A stretch of DNA of 64,000 nt from Corynebacterium kroppenstedtii (GCF_003243515.1 NZ_QFRA01000005.1:47463-111462), one strand, 5' to 3'; shown: positions 55,207-64,000, counted from the stretch's first letter. Translations and numbers: made by a program. The notes: generated by a model from the sequence alone, not told the origin.

Positions 55207-56055
55207 TTACACCCAGTAGCTCACGCGGCCGCGCCATTGCCGCATTGCAATCGTCGTGATGAGCAGGCCAACGACGGTACACAGACCGACGATCACCCAG
55301 CTGTACCACATGACCGGAACACCAGTGAGCGGGCCGCGAACGATTTCGAGATAGTGCATGAGCGGGTTGAGTTCCGCAATGCGGGCGCGCTCACCGGCGG
55401 CACCACCGCGATCGCGCAATGTTTGCATCGTCCACACGATCGGCGTGACATAAAACGCCAGCTGAATGAGCGATTCGAGAAGCGGCGCAATATCACGGAA
55501 GCGAGTCGAGATAATCCCGAAGAACATTCCAACCCACACACCATTAATGACGATCAACGCCAGCGCCGGGATGGATAGGAACCAATCCCACCCCAACGGG
55601 CGCGGGAAAATAATCATCAGCAGGACATAGATCACGAGGTTGTGCAGTAAGAAGAGGAACTGTCGCCACACCAACCGGTAAACGTGAACCGATAACGACG
55701 CTGGTAGCTGTTTAATTAATCCCTCATTCGCAATGAATGTTTGTGCCCCTTCGATCACGCACCCGGAGATAAAACCCCAGATAATGAGCCCGACGGTCAC
55801 GTGCGGGAGGAAATCATGCAGCGGAATGTTGAACAGCAATGAATAGAGCAGTCCGAGCGCTAAGGCCATGACACCAGTAGCGATTGTGATCCACAGTGGG
55901 CCAAGTACTGAGCGACGGTAGCGCTGTTTGATGTCTTGCATCCCCAGCGACAGCCACAGCTCGTACGACTGGAAGCCTCGCACAAGGTCGGCCCATGCTG
56001 CTCGGAGGGTCTGCGACTGCGACGGCGGTATAGAGCTGGTGGGCTCTTTAATCAT
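55207..56055 (-). CDS. wzm: Wzm-type permease of the galactan exporter
   Basis: 282 residues, ABC-2 type permease with six helices and the interfacial QDIKQRYRRSVLGPLW motif near the N-terminus, typical of Wzm/RfbD. It forms the channel with Wzt. The promoter of the wzm-wzt-glfT1 set should lie in the 290-bp gap up to 56350. Confidence 0.92.
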   Translation of the reverse strand: MIKEPTSSIPPSQSQTLRAAWADLVRGFQSYELWLSLGMQDIKQRYRRSVLGPLWITIATGVMALALGLLYSLLFNIPLHDFLPHVTVGLIIWGFISGCVIEGAQTFIANEGLIKQLPASLSVHVYRLVWRQFLFLLHNLVIYVLLMIIFPRPLGWDWFLSIPALALIVINGVWVGMFFGIISTRFRDIAPLLESLIQLAFYVTPIVWTMQTLRDRGGAAGERARIAELNPLMHYLEIVRGPLTGVPVMWYSWVIVGLCTVVGLLITTIAMRQWRGRVSYWV

Positions 56056-56350
56056 CCGATCGATGTCGGCCTGAGGGGCTCGGTGAAGCGGTTCGCGGCC
56101 GTGCCCTCAGTTGGTTCTATGTCAGCCATATTCCGTACCCTACCTGTGTGATGGGACAAGCAGTTATTAATCCCAGTGGTGTGCCTTGCTGAGGTTCATC
56201 GTGTCAGCAGCGACGGGTAGATTACCCTGGAGCTACTAAACCGTTATTGTGTGCGGTGGGTCAGTGATCATGATGCGTCGCAATGACAAGCGAATAGCGG
56301 TAGAGACCTGCATGAACCGTGTCCCCAGTTCGTCTAAGGAAAGGTGTGCC

Positions 56351-57655
56351 ATGTTCGACGTCGCCCACGCGCGTGGACTCTATGTTTGGTTAGGCGAGGG
56401 CTGGGTGTACTTAAACGCGCAGGAACAGGCGCAGATTCCGGAGCGAGTGAACACAGCGGCGACGTATTCATTCAGGAACGCCCACTTGCGCACGGCAGTT
56501 GAGGCAACGTCGGGTAGCCATTCTCAAAGCCAGAAGTCAGGCGCGCCGATTGGCGATTCCTATGTTGCCTCGGCGCGGCGGGCTGTTGCCGACCTGGTCG
56601 GGGCACGGGCGAACCAGGTGGTGCTGGGCCCGTCCCGCGCGGCGCTTCTCCGTAACTTGGCGGACTGCCTGAGCCACCGCGTCGGGATCGGCACCGAGGT
56701 CGTGCTGGCCCGCAGCAATGCGGATTCGGCCATCGATCCGTGGGTGCGGTCCGCTCATTTGTATGGGGCGACGGTGAAGTGGGCGGAGGCCGATCTCGCC
56801 TCAGGTGCGCTCCCTGCCTGGCAGTTTACGTCGCTGGTATCGCCGTCGACGGCGATTGTGGCCCTGCCCGCCGCCCATGCGTTGGTGGGTGCGGTCACTG
56901 ATGTGGAGGCTATTTCCAGTTCGGTGCACCGCATTTCGCCGCGAGCCTGGACCATTGTCGACGCCACCGATGTGCTGCCCTACCGGCATGTGGAGATTCA
57001 GTCGTGGGGTGCCGACGTGGTGGCGCTGGATTTGGCTCCGCTGGGCGGGCCTGAGCTCGGTGCGCTGGTATTCCGCGATGAGGCCATGTTTGATCGTCTG
57101 CGTCCGCCGCGGCGTTGGGGATGGAGCTCTTCCTCGTCCGTCTCCTCGTCTTCGCTTGGCGTTTCTGCTGTTCAGAGGTGTGGCCGTCATGCCGGTGCCG
57201 GCGTGGTGGAGTGGGATCCTCCGCAGGCGGCACTGTGTGGTTCCGTGGCGGCGTTGGTTGATCATTGGGCTGGTCTCGACGATTCCGCGACGGGCACCCG
57301 ACGTCGACGGTTGCAGTCCACCATGCCGAAGATCTACACTTATCTCACTGCCCTAGCAGCGCATTTGCTCTACGGACTGAAGGACTTGGGTGTCTATGTC
57401 ATCGGTTTCGACGACGAGTCCTCGCATGTTGAACGCGTCCCGCGCATCAGTTTCATCATCCCCGGGATGTCGGCGGAGGCGGCTCAGGCGCGTCTGGCCG
57501 ACAACGGAGTGATCGTGGGTGTGGCGGACAGTGATTCGCTCTTCGACGCCATGGGAGTCACGGAGTCCGGCGGGGCGCTGACGGTGGGGTTGGCGCCGTA
57601 CAATACCGCCCACGACGTCGACCATCTGTTGAGATCGGTCTCGGTTCTCCGCTGA
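56351..57655 (+). CDS. class V aminotransferase-fold protein without the PLP lysine
   Basis: 434 residues from ATG at 56351 (AAGGAAAGG upstream). The class V fold is clear: VVLGPSRAALLRNLADCL, the DATDVLPYRHVEIQ Asp region, and SWGADVVALDLAPLGGPELG where cysteine-desulfurase-like enzymes have SxYKxxGP. There is no Lys between residues 215 and 245, so no Schiff base can form there. A Ser-rich insert (SSSSSVSSSSLG) follows. The place matches Rv3778c beside wzm/wzt. Perhaps a non-catalytic or structural homologue. Confidence 0.8.
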   Translation: MFDVAHARGLYVWLGEGWVYLNAQEQAQIPERVNTAATYSFRNAHLRTAVEATSGSHSQSQKSGAPIGDSYVASARRAVADLVGARANQVVLGPSRAALLRNLADCLSHRVGIGTEVVLARSNADSAIDPWVRSAHLYGATVKWAEADLASGALPAWQFTSLVSPSTAIVALPAAHALVGAVTDVEAISSSVHRISPRAWTIVDATDVLPYRHVEIQSWGADVVALDLAPLGGPELGALVFRDEAMFDRLRPPRRWGWSSSSSVSSSSLGVSAVQRCGRHAGAGVVEWDPPQAALCGSVAALVDHWAGLDDSATGTRRRRLQSTMPKIYTYLTALAAHLLYGLKDLGVYVIGFDDESSHVERVPRISFIIPGMSAEAAQARLADNGVIVGVADSDSLFDAMGVTESGGALTVGLAPYNTAHDVDHLLRSVSVLR

Positions 57656-57709
57656 TCGGGGCTGGCCGGCGGCGCTTTCCGCCGCGTGTCCACGCCCAGC
57701 CGCCGGGCG

Positions 57710-58714
57710 TTATTCTACGGTCAGCACGATTTTCCCGGTGACCTCACGGGACTTCAGCAGCCGATGAGCCTCGGCCGCGTCGGCAATAGGGAGTGTTTTC
57801 GTGACCTGCGTGGATACGGTTCCATCCTCCAAAAGAGGCCAGACGTGTTTGATCGTGTCTGACACGACGGTGGCTTTGTCGTCAAGGGAGCGGCCGCGCA
57901 CATTCGTCGCCGTGATCGATCCTCTCTTGGATAGCAGGCGCCCGATGTTCAGCTCGCCCCTAACTCCGCCCTGCATGCCGATGATGACAAGGTGACCTTT
58001 CTCACCCAACGCTTTCACGTTGCTATCCAGGTATTTCGCGCCCATGATATCGAGGATGATGTCGGCGCCACCGTGTTCTTTCATCACCGCGACGAAGTCG
58101 TCGTCTCTGTAATTGATGAGGATATCCGCGCCCAGCGAACGGCATAGCTCCAGGTTGTCGGCGTTGCCCGCGGTGGTGGCGACGGTCAGGCCCATCGCGT
58201 GAGCCAGCTGAATGGCGAATGTGCCGATGCCGCCCGACCCGCCGTGGATCAGCACGGTCTGGCCTTTCTGCATGTCAGCGACCATGCCCAGGTTCGACCA
58301 CACCGTCGCGGCAACCTCAATCACCCCCGCCGTGTCAGTGAGCGACCATCCGTGCGGCACCGGAAAGAGCTGGGTCACAGGCACGGAGACACGTTCCGCA
58401 TATCCCCCGCCAGCCAGGAGCATTCCACATTGATCGCCGACGTTCCATTGTCGGGTAGATTCGCGTGCCGACGTCGAGTCTGACTCCAGGGGAGGACCGA
58501 ATGCTTCGATCGTTCCCGCAGCTTCCAGCCCAATGATGTCCGACGCGCCGGGCGGCGGTGGATAATGTCCGGCGGCTTGGAGAACATCGCCACGGTTGAC
58601 GCCGGCGGCGTGGATACGGACGAGCGCTTCTCCGGGGCCGGGGATGGGGTCGTCGGTGTCGGTCCACTCCAACGAGGTGGGGTCAGCGGTGTCTTGTTGA
58701 ATAATTGCCTTCAT
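57710..58714 (-). CDS. NADPH:quinone oxidoreductase
   Basis: 334 residues. MDR-family with the GroES-like N-terminus (GEALVRIHAAGVNRGDVLQ), HGGSGGIGTFAIQLAHAMG as the NADPH motif, and no zinc-binding Cys set. It reduces quinones or enones. Corresponds to Rv3777 in position. Start ATG at 58714. Confidence 0.9.
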   Translation of the reverse strand: MKAIIQQDTADPTSLEWTDTDDPIPGPGEALVRIHAAGVNRGDVLQAAGHYPPPPGASDIIGLEAAGTIEAFGPPLESDSTSARESTRQWNVGDQCGMLLAGGGYAERVSVPVTQLFPVPHGWSLTDTAGVIEVAATVWSNLGMVADMQKGQTVLIHGGSGGIGTFAIQLAHAMGLTVATTAGNADNLELCRSLGADILINYRDDDFVAVMKEHGGADIILDIMGAKYLDSNVKALGEKGHLVIIGMQGGVRGELNIGRLLSKRGSITATNVRGRSLDDKATVVSDTIKHVWPLLEDGTVSTQVTKTLPIADAAEAHRLLKSREVTGKIVLTVE

Positions 58715-58842
58715 GACGTCGAGTGTAGAGGTGTGGGTTCGTCGTGCGCAGGCGTATATTTCGATACGCTATAGGTAAGTCATACTAAGAGCTCGCTGTG
58801 TTGTTTCCGGCAACCAGTACAGCGATGAACGGAAGGAAAGCC

Positions 58843-59934
58843 ATGCCTCGCTCCTCGGATAACTGGAATAACGATAAGGCGACGTCTGATTCGGACGGTT
58901 TCGGGTATTCGCACTCGTCAGATGGGGACAGCGAGGCGTGGGGTGATGTTGGGGATCACTCCAACGGAGGTGTCCCGCCGAAATACGGCTACCAACCAAA
59001 TGGCAACTCCCAACAGTCGGGTAGTGGCACTTCGGTATCCAACGATGCGAATTATGACGTGACCGAAACGACGGAGTTTCAGCCATCACCTCCGGGGGCA
59101 TCTGCTGCTCAGCAAGGGCAGTACGGGCAGACATATGGTCAGGACCAGAATGGTGCCCAGGGATATGGGCAGGGTTACGCGCAGGGGTATGGCGCGGCGC
59201 AACAGGGTCAGTACCAGCAGCCGAATCAGTATTCGACGCAATATGGGCAAGGTCAGCAGTACGGACAGCAGCAGTACTCCGGTAGTGCTGCGTACGGTTC
59301 CCGTGCTGGTTCCGCGCCGGTGGGGGCGAGTTCGGGGATATCCGGATTTCCGCTCGGAAAAGTCTTAACGCTTATCACCGCGGTGGTGGCGCTCGGGGCT
59401 GTGGTGGGCCTGTTCTTCTTCGGACGGGAACAGGGTTGGTTCGGTACGTCGAATAATGAGGCCAGCTCTTCCCAATCGCGTGATGCGGGACAAGACAATG
59501 GCAATGCTCAGAATCCCGGCAATCAGGGACAAAACACCACCGCGGGGCAGAACGACAGCAATGGTAACGACGGTCAAACGTCGGGTGGAGACACGGACCG
59601 AGACACGAGTAACGGAGGGGACGATTCGTCGGGACGCCCTCAATACCCCAATTTGCCCTCTGGAGTTGAACCCGCAAATCAAGCGGCAGCAAACAATGAA
59701 CCAGCTGGGAATTTAAACAATGTGTATGTGATGGGTGGAGTCACAACGTTGCCTTTTGCAAGGAATGTTCGGGATGCATTCGTACGGAATTATCTTTCGA
59801 CGGGCGAACTGAATGCCTCGCTAAAAGATGTGTATAGTCCGGATCTTCACCGCACCTACGACATGAATTGTGTTGATAATGGCCAGTATGTGCGGTGTGA
59901 CGGTGGCAGGAATGCGATCGTCGTTATCTCCTAA
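58843..59934 (+). CDS. membrane-anchored protein with a corynebacterial C-terminal domain (1)
   Basis: 363 residues from ATG at 58843 (GGAAGGAAAG). A Gln/Gly/Tyr-rich cytoplasmic half (repeats like GYGQGYAQGYGAAQ), one membrane helix near residues 170-192, then a Gln/Asn/Gly-rich linker. The outer domain of about 100 residues has FARNVRDAFVRNY and a disulfide pair (MNCVDNGQYVRCDGG). The same C-terminal domain occurs in the gene after it. Function unknown; could be a cell-surface protein. Confidence 0.65.
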   Translation: MPRSSDNWNNDKATSDSDGFGYSHSSDGDSEAWGDVGDHSNGGVPPKYGYQPNGNSQQSGSGTSVSNDANYDVTETTEFQPSPPGASAAQQGQYGQTYGQDQNGAQGYGQGYAQGYGAAQQGQYQQPNQYSTQYGQGQQYGQQQYSGSAAYGSRAGSAPVGASSGISGFPLGKVLTLITAVVALGAVVGLFFFGREQGWFGTSNNEASSSQSRDAGQDNGNAQNPGNQGQNTTAGQNDSNGNDGQTSGGDTDRDTSNGGDDSSGRPQYPNLPSGVEPANQAAANNEPAGNLNNVYVMGGVTTLPFARNVRDAFVRNYLSTGELNASLKDVYSPDLHRTYDMNCVDNGQYVRCDGGRNAIVVIS

Positions 59935-60155
59935 AACATCATCATTATCGATGGTGGAGATGCCGTTGGTGGGACATGTTGAGAGTCCGCGCTAAGAGCA
60001 CGCGCTTGGAGCGTGTGCATTGGGGTGCACACTTCGCCTGGGTATAGGCTTGTTTGTTGGAATGCTAATGCGCGTCTGCATTGTATAAATTGCTATAGAT
60101 TGCGCATAATAAAGCTTTCGGGAAAGGTGACGACCGCGTAGGGTACAGGTGACTC

Positions 60156-61313
60156 ATGGACAGACATGCGAACAAGCACGCACGTTCTGCTCGTGACGAA
60201 TCTAGCCAACGGTGGTTCACCAACCACATCGAGCAGGCGGATTCCGCGTCACAGAACGACGGTGACCAGGGCGAAGCAAAGAAAAATAGCCGACGGTATT
60301 CTTCGCATCAGAGTACGTCACGCGGTGGCAGACAGGTCACCGTTGCGGAACTTCTGGCCCGCGGTAAGCAGGGCACCGAGGCTTCCAGTACGTCTCCCGG
60401 TACGTCAGCCACCACGACGACGCGTGGCAAAAAGGACGCGGATGCTCGCGGCAGACACACGGCGCAGGACAAGTCCGCTCCCCACACTCCCCGCACACTG
60501 TCTCCTGAGGAATCCGGGGCACCGCAGCGCTACATTCCGGAACGGGCCCGCTCGGACAAACAGGCACCAACCCCACCCAGCCCGGCGAAACCTGAGGTAC
60601 CGACAAAACCGGAGACACCGGCAAAACCCAGCCCGGAAAAACCCGCGGCCCCGAAGAAACCCGACACCTCCGATTCCCACGTCTCTCGTCGGCCCTCTGG
60701 CTCGAGACCAGCCAAGTCATCCGTCTCGGTGGGCCCGTCGAAACGGCGTTGGCACTCAGTTGCTGCGGTGTCCATCGGCGTGGGCGTCGTCGCCTGCGCG
60801 CTGTTTGGGGGAACGTTCGCCTCATGGCAATCAGGCGTTTTAGGGACCCCCGGGTCCTCGAATAGCCACCACACAGCGTCGAATACTGCGAATGACCAGA
60901 ACGGCGACGAGACCGGCGGTGGTGGCGATGGGAACAAACAAGGCGGTTCCACACACCAACAGGGTGATGGCGAACCGAAGGGCGATCAGGAGGTCCGGCT
61001 GTCCACCATTAAGAACCGGCCGACAGCAGTCCCTCTTCCCGACGATGCTATCCCCGCCAACGCGGCCGCCATCCAGGATGACGAGGCCGGGCAGTTTAAC
61101 CTGGCGTACACTGGGTCCGATAGCACATCCGCAGCGTTTGCGGTGGCAACGCGGAGGGTTTTCGCTCAGCAATACGTCAAAACGATGAACACAAATATGA
61201 CGGTGGACGTGAAAAGCCCAGTCAATGGGCGGAATATCGCCATGAAATGCCGCGATAATGGTGGCTTTGTCACCTGTGAGGGTCCGGACGACGAAAGGGT
61301 TTACATTCAATGA
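60156..61313 (+). CDS. membrane-anchored protein with a corynebacterial C-terminal domain (2)
   Basis: 385 residues. A basic N-terminus, a Pro/Lys-rich cytoplasmic part (repeats like PTKPETPAKPSPEKP near 148-172), one helix (about 203-225), a Gly/Asn/Gln-rich linker and the same outer domain (ATRRVFAQQYVKTM, MKCRDNGGFVTCEGP). It is a paralogue of the preceding gene in architecture. Its stop overlaps the lipoprotein start by 4 bases (ATGA), so the two are co-expressed. Confidence 0.65.
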   Translation: MDRHANKHARSARDESSQRWFTNHIEQADSASQNDGDQGEAKKNSRRYSSHQSTSRGGRQVTVAELLARGKQGTEASSTSPGTSATTTTRGKKDADARGRHTAQDKSAPHTPRTLSPEESGAPQRYIPERARSDKQAPTPPSPAKPEVPTKPETPAKPSPEKPAAPKKPDTSDSHVSRRPSGSRPAKSSVSVGPSKRRWHSVAAVSIGVGVVACALFGGTFASWQSGVLGTPGSSNSHHTASNTANDQNGDETGGGGDGNKQGGSTHQQGDGEPKGDQEVRLSTIKNRPTAVPLPDDAIPANAAAIQDDEAGQFNLAYTGSDSTSAAFAVATRRVFAQQYVKTMNTNMTVDVKSPVNGRNIAMKCRDNGGFVTCEGPDDERVYIQ

Positions 61314-62272
61314 TGGGCAACTTATCTGGAACGGATGCGTCCCGTTCGCACCGTCGTCGCCGGTTTCGCATGTGTGTCGCCGGGCTGGTCGCGTCGGGTG
61401 TGATGCTCTCATCTTGCACAATCGGCAACCCGGACCGAGCCGATTCCACGCCATCATCGGTGCCGGAGAATGCCGATACGTTGCCGCCCAGCGTGCCCGG
61501 CCCGCACCCATCCATCGAAAATACGGAGGCGGGCACCCCGGAGTTATCGGGTAAAGCCGACGCGCCCATGCAAGAAGCGGTTGACCAGGTCATTAAGAAA
61601 TACGGAGGAATGGCGGAGTTGGCCGTTTCCGATGGCAAGCAGGTCCGACGTTTCGGGCACGTCGATCCGTACCCCGCGTGGTCGTCCATCAAAGTGCCGC
61701 TGGCTATTGCTGCCCTCCGCAATAACAATTCCGACGACATCCAAGCGAATGTTCGGGACGCTATTCGTTCTTCCGACAACGACGCCGCCGACGCTTTATG
61801 GCGATCTTTGGGCGGCGGAGAAGCCTCTGGGCAAGCGGTCCACCAGGTTTTAGCTGACGGCGGCAACCCCAATACGAAGGTGCAGATCGACGCGATTCGC
61901 CCCCACTATTCGGGCTTTGGCCAAACCCAGTGGCCCGTGGAGGACTCCGCCCTGTTTGCGGCGAACCTTCCCTGCGTGCCGGGCTCGGAATATGTCATCG
62001 ACCAAATGGGGCAGATTAACCCCGACCAACGCTGGGGCCTGGGCACGATCCCCGGCGCCCACTTCAAAGGTGGATGGGGGCCCGATGAAGATGGCGCCTA
62101 CTTAGTCAGGCAGATCGGGTTTTTCGACGGTCCGATGGGCCGAATAGGCGTCGCCCTAGCGGCTCACCCCTCGGATGGAACGTATGAGACGGGGCAATCT
62201 GCTTTGAATGACCTTGCTGCTGTGGTGAAAGCGCATCAGAAAGAGTTCACACCGGCCCAGCGCGGCAAGTAG
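61310..62272 (+). CDS. lipoprotein with beta-lactamase/PBP-like motifs
   Basis: 320 residues. Signal peptide with lipobox LSSC (Cys36). SxxK is WSSIK (Ser125, Lys128) and SDN is at 155-157 in RSSDNDAADAL; a KGG (FKGGWG) stands for KTG. This is the class A serine hydrolase fold as in LppW-like lipoproteins, not a true resistance enzyme. It may act on peptidoglycan. Operon with the preceding anchored protein. Confidence 0.82.
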   Translation: MMGNLSGTDASRSHRRRRFRMCVAGLVASGVMLSSCTIGNPDRADSTPSSVPENADTLPPSVPGPHPSIENTEAGTPELSGKADAPMQEAVDQVIKKYGGMAELAVSDGKQVRRFGHVDPYPAWSSIKVPLAIAALRNNNSDDIQANVRDAIRSSDNDAADALWRSLGGGEASGQAVHQVLADGGNPNTKVQIDAIRPHYSGFGQTQWPVEDSALFAANLPCVPGSEYVIDQMGQINPDQRWGLGTIPGAHFKGGWGPDEDGAYLVRQIGFFDGPMGRIGVALAAHPSDGTYETGQSALNDLAAVVKAHQKEFTPAQRGK

Positions 62273-62529
62273 GTACAAGGTACATCGAGGGTTCCTGGCC
62301 GCATTAGTGTAGCTCCCAGTGTGGTCTGAGCGTGGCACTGTTTTCCAACGCGTCGCGCCGGGAAGGAGCCTTCCCTGAGCTTGGTGTTGCCGGTGCGTAT
62401 GGGCTAGCATGGTCACGTTGTGCCGAGAGCGCTCCTCCATGTTGTGGTGTCGTCTTTATGTCGATGATCGGCATTGTCGACGTTTGCAGATGGTGGAGGA
62501 GTTGGCATACGGCACATACATAACCGCTT

Positions 62530-62615
62530 GGAGGTATGGCAGAGCGGCCGAATGCACTCGCCTTGAAAGCGAGCGTCCCTAATACGGACCGGGGGTTCAA
62601 ATCCCTCTACCTCCG
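62530..62615 (+). tRNA. tRNA-Ser (anticodon TGA)
   Basis: The acceptor stem GGAGGTA (62530-62536) pairs with TACCTCC (62608-62614), with G615 as discriminator. The anticodon stem CTCGC and GCGAG flanks a loop with TGA. A long variable arm (TCCCTAATACGGA) is as expected for serine, and the T arm has GGGGGTTCAAATCCCTC. CCA is not encoded. Confidence 0.95.
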
Positions 62616-62619
62616 CAAA

Positions 62620-62667
62620 ATCCCCAGCGTGGAGCCGAACGCCGGCCTCCCCGCTGGGGATGTTTTT
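62620..62667 (+). terminator. terminator after the tRNA
   Basis: ATCCCCAGCG (62620-62629) pairs with CGCTGGGGAT (62652-62661), a perfect 10-bp stem, followed by GTTTTT. Confidence 0.85.
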
Positions 62668-62679
62668 GTGGGTTAAGTA

Positions 62680-62708
62680 GCAAAAATGGGATAATAGGCA
62701 AAAATGGG
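62680..62708. repeat. 11-bp direct repeat near the tRNA
   Basis: GCAAAAATGGG occurs at 62680-62690 and 62698-62708 (18-base period). It lies 65 bases after the tRNA, in the place where an integration site could be. No longer copy of the tRNA end was found in the remaining window. Confidence 0.5.
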
Positions 62709-62853
62709 TCCGCCTGGTGTGTGATCTGCTCCCCATTTGTTGGACTGAGAAATCAATTCCCGGCTAGTGGGGAGCAGTTCACACTCACCGTGGCGGTAGT
62801 CCTCTAAATGCGCGATCATCTCGACAAAAACGGAAGATTCAGTGCTTCTGCGA

Positions 62854-63042
62854 CTAGCCTTCCTGTGGGTTTTTGTCATTACCCTCGGCTTTATTACGGT
62901 CGGTGGCCGCCCTTGGGCTAACCGCAATGATGAGAGCTATTGCGATCCCAATGACAGGCAGACCGTGAGGAATATCAGTGACGAAATATGCGCAGACCGA
63001 AGCGATGGCAATGACGATACTAACGATAGCTCTGATACTCAT
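62854..63042 (-). CDS. small two-helix membrane protein
   Basis: 62 residues from ATG at 63042, 11 bases after the stop of the gene upstream, with AGGAA near. Two hydrophobic segments (about 3-21 and 26-43) and a charged tail (RNKAEGNDKNPQEG). No family recognised. The pairing with a gene ending in a Cys-containing tail resembles the toxin/immunity layout at 51 kb. Confidence 0.5.
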   Translation of the reverse strand: MSIRAIVSIVIAIASVCAYFVTDIPHGLPVIGIAIALIIAVSPRAATDRNKAEGNDKNPQEG

Positions 63043-63053
63043 ACAGCTGATTC

Positions 63054-63263
63054 CTACGTGCAGTTGTCGCGAATGTCAGCAACTCCAATAATTTCGGCGC
63101 CAAGTGATGCGATCATCTTTGCGGCATTATACTCTGGCTTTGGTTCCTTTGAAGGACCAAAGTTTGGATCTTTCCGCTTTTCCTGATCCATTACCTTCCG
63201 TAATCCACCAAGCTCTTTGATCTTTTCAGCTGCTGCCTTTGGGTCACTAAGCCGCTTAATAAT
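63054..63263 (-). pseudogene. C-terminal fragment or short gene
   Basis: Open from a TAA at 63264-63266. An ATG at 63191 would give 45 residues, but the frame reads through for 24 more codons upstream without a good start. The sequence (AAEKIKELGGLRKVMDQEKR and later SLGAEIIGVADIRDNCT) looks like the end of a larger protein. AT-rich. Probably truncated. Confidence 0.4.
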
Positions 63264-63779
63264 TTAGATTAGCACGTCTCGCGAGCCGGAAAATTGGTCA
63301 CAAATGGGGGTGATTCTCAACAAGTGAAGTAGTCTTGCTCGCTGCCGGCCAGGATGTCGCAGCGGTAGTATTCGGAAAGTTAAGCAGCGGCATTCTTATG
63401 AGAAATAAACGTCAGCCCAACGGTAGTCGCATGGGGGTTTAAGTATCAAAAACGTGCCTAGTTGGTGTGATGCTGGTTGAGTACGTTCTGTATACACTTT
63501 AAAGACTGAAGCCACATGTGAAGAATCTAGATTGATAAAGCATCGAACTAGAACCATACTGGTTCTACGCTAATTGGGGTAAATCACCGTTACATCATAT
63601 TGTGATTCTTAGCTGTAACTTACAGTCTATTCATTGCGCAAAGGTCTTAAATATATTACCAAACGATATTACCTGCGCACCCTATTGCGCCTCCGAGGAC
63701 AATGTGGAGTATGATAAATTCCACCACAGCTTTCATATTAGTTACCTGTCAGAATATAGCGTCAGTAATTGGGCCGGTC
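63264..63779. other. AT-rich gap
   Basis: About 500 bases, clearly lower in GC than the core genes, with only short frames (the longest, 63602-63796, has no ribosome site). Nothing else recognised. Confidence 0.4.
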
Positions 63780-64000
63780 TCACACGAGGATCCTAGGTAA
63801 GTGCAAAAAGATAGACTCTGCCTCGTCTAGTAACGCAAAACTGTACGGTTGTATATGAATAGTAGAATGAGATCTTTCCTTGGACAGTAAGCCGATATTA
63901 TTTCCGTTCTTGTCAACAAATACAGAATCCCCGCTAGCCGGGTCATGCACTACTACCGCTGAAGACGGTGCGGAAGAGTTATTTTTCTGTAGCTTAGATC
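63780..64000 (-). CDS. C-terminal end of an unrecognised gene (cut by the window)
   Basis: The frame is open from the window end to a TGA at 63780-63782, 73 codons. It includes VVVHDPASGDSVFVDKNGNN and ends FLHLPRILV. No family recognised. AT-rich, in the tRNA-flanking block. Confidence 0.45.
   Translation of the reverse strand, partial: SKLQKNNSSAPSSAVVVHDPASGDSVFVDKNGNNIGLLSKERSHSTIHIQPYSFALLDEAESIFLHLPRILV

Noticed and set aside
62413..62736. 107-codon minus-strand frame
   Set aside because: Runs through the tRNA gene; artefact.
1..64000. CRISPR array or prophage
   Set aside because: No regularly spaced repeats and no phage structural, integrase or cas genes seen.

Overview
The window looks like chromosome from a Corynebacterium-type actinobacterium (order Mycobacteriales, arabinogalactan wall). 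The evidence is the DprE1/DprE2 pair, a GlfT1-type galactofuranosyltransferase beside a Wzm/Wzt exporter, and the mycobacterial-like order DUF5318-type protein, class A PBP, GT87 enzyme, rpsF, ssb, rplI, dnaB. Base composition is moderately GC-rich, and GTG starts and 4-nt stop/start overlaps are common. A species close to C. kroppenstedtii is possible; that is inference only.

Layout. 1-12 kb: the end of a degenerate ABC-ATPase-like gene, a YhgE/Pip membrane protein, a small SDR/SdpI/NUDIX operon, an unrecognised gene, leuS, lepB, a universal stress protein and a MarR regulator. 12-20.5 kb: wall synthesis and replication/translation genes (DUF5318-like, ponA-type PBP, GT87, rpsF-ssb-rplI, dnaB), with a cluster of DnaA boxes in the 900-bp gap before dnaB. 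20.7-30 kb: Na+/H+ antiporter, a two-gene FluC/CrcB fluoride channel, a small ABC exporter whose permease is frameshifted, thioredoxin, PspA and a thiamine-diphosphate 2-keto-acid decarboxylase. 29.6-32 kb: dprE2 and dprE1. 32-42 kb: accessory genes, several broken by one-base indels (phytase-like esterase, an unknown membrane protein, two tandem alpha/beta hydrolases), an NmrA-like oxidoreductase divergent from an MmyB-type regulator, and a GtrA protein. 42-47 kb: a TIGR01777 epimerase and a copper operon (copZ, copA, csoR) behind two CsoR-type operators.

47-53.3 kb is an island of small membrane proteins, remnants and pseudogenes between csoR and glfT1. It holds a secreted bacteriocin-like precursor with small membrane partners, a badly decayed efeO, and a remnant of a helix-turn-helix protein. 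53.3-58.7 kb returns to conserved wall genes: glfT1, wzt, wzm, a class V aminotransferase homologue without the PLP lysine, and a quinone oxidoreductase. 58.8-62.3 kb has two anchored proteins sharing a C-terminal domain, and a lipoprotein with SxxK/SDN motifs. A tRNA-Ser(TGA) at 62.5 kb is followed by AT-rich DNA with small genes to the window end, which suggests an element next to the tRNA.

Working together: DprE1/DprE2 make decaprenyl-phosphoryl-arabinose; GlfT1 and Wzm/Wzt start and export the galactan; the PBP and GT87 enzyme act on the envelope; CopZ/CopA/CsoR handle copper. The strongest candidates for something little described are the bacteriocin-like operon at 50.7-51.9 kb, the DnaA-box cluster at dnaB, and the lysine-less aminotransferase homologue. 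A recurring theme is one-base slips, several in short homopolymers, found in accessory genes and not in the core genes.
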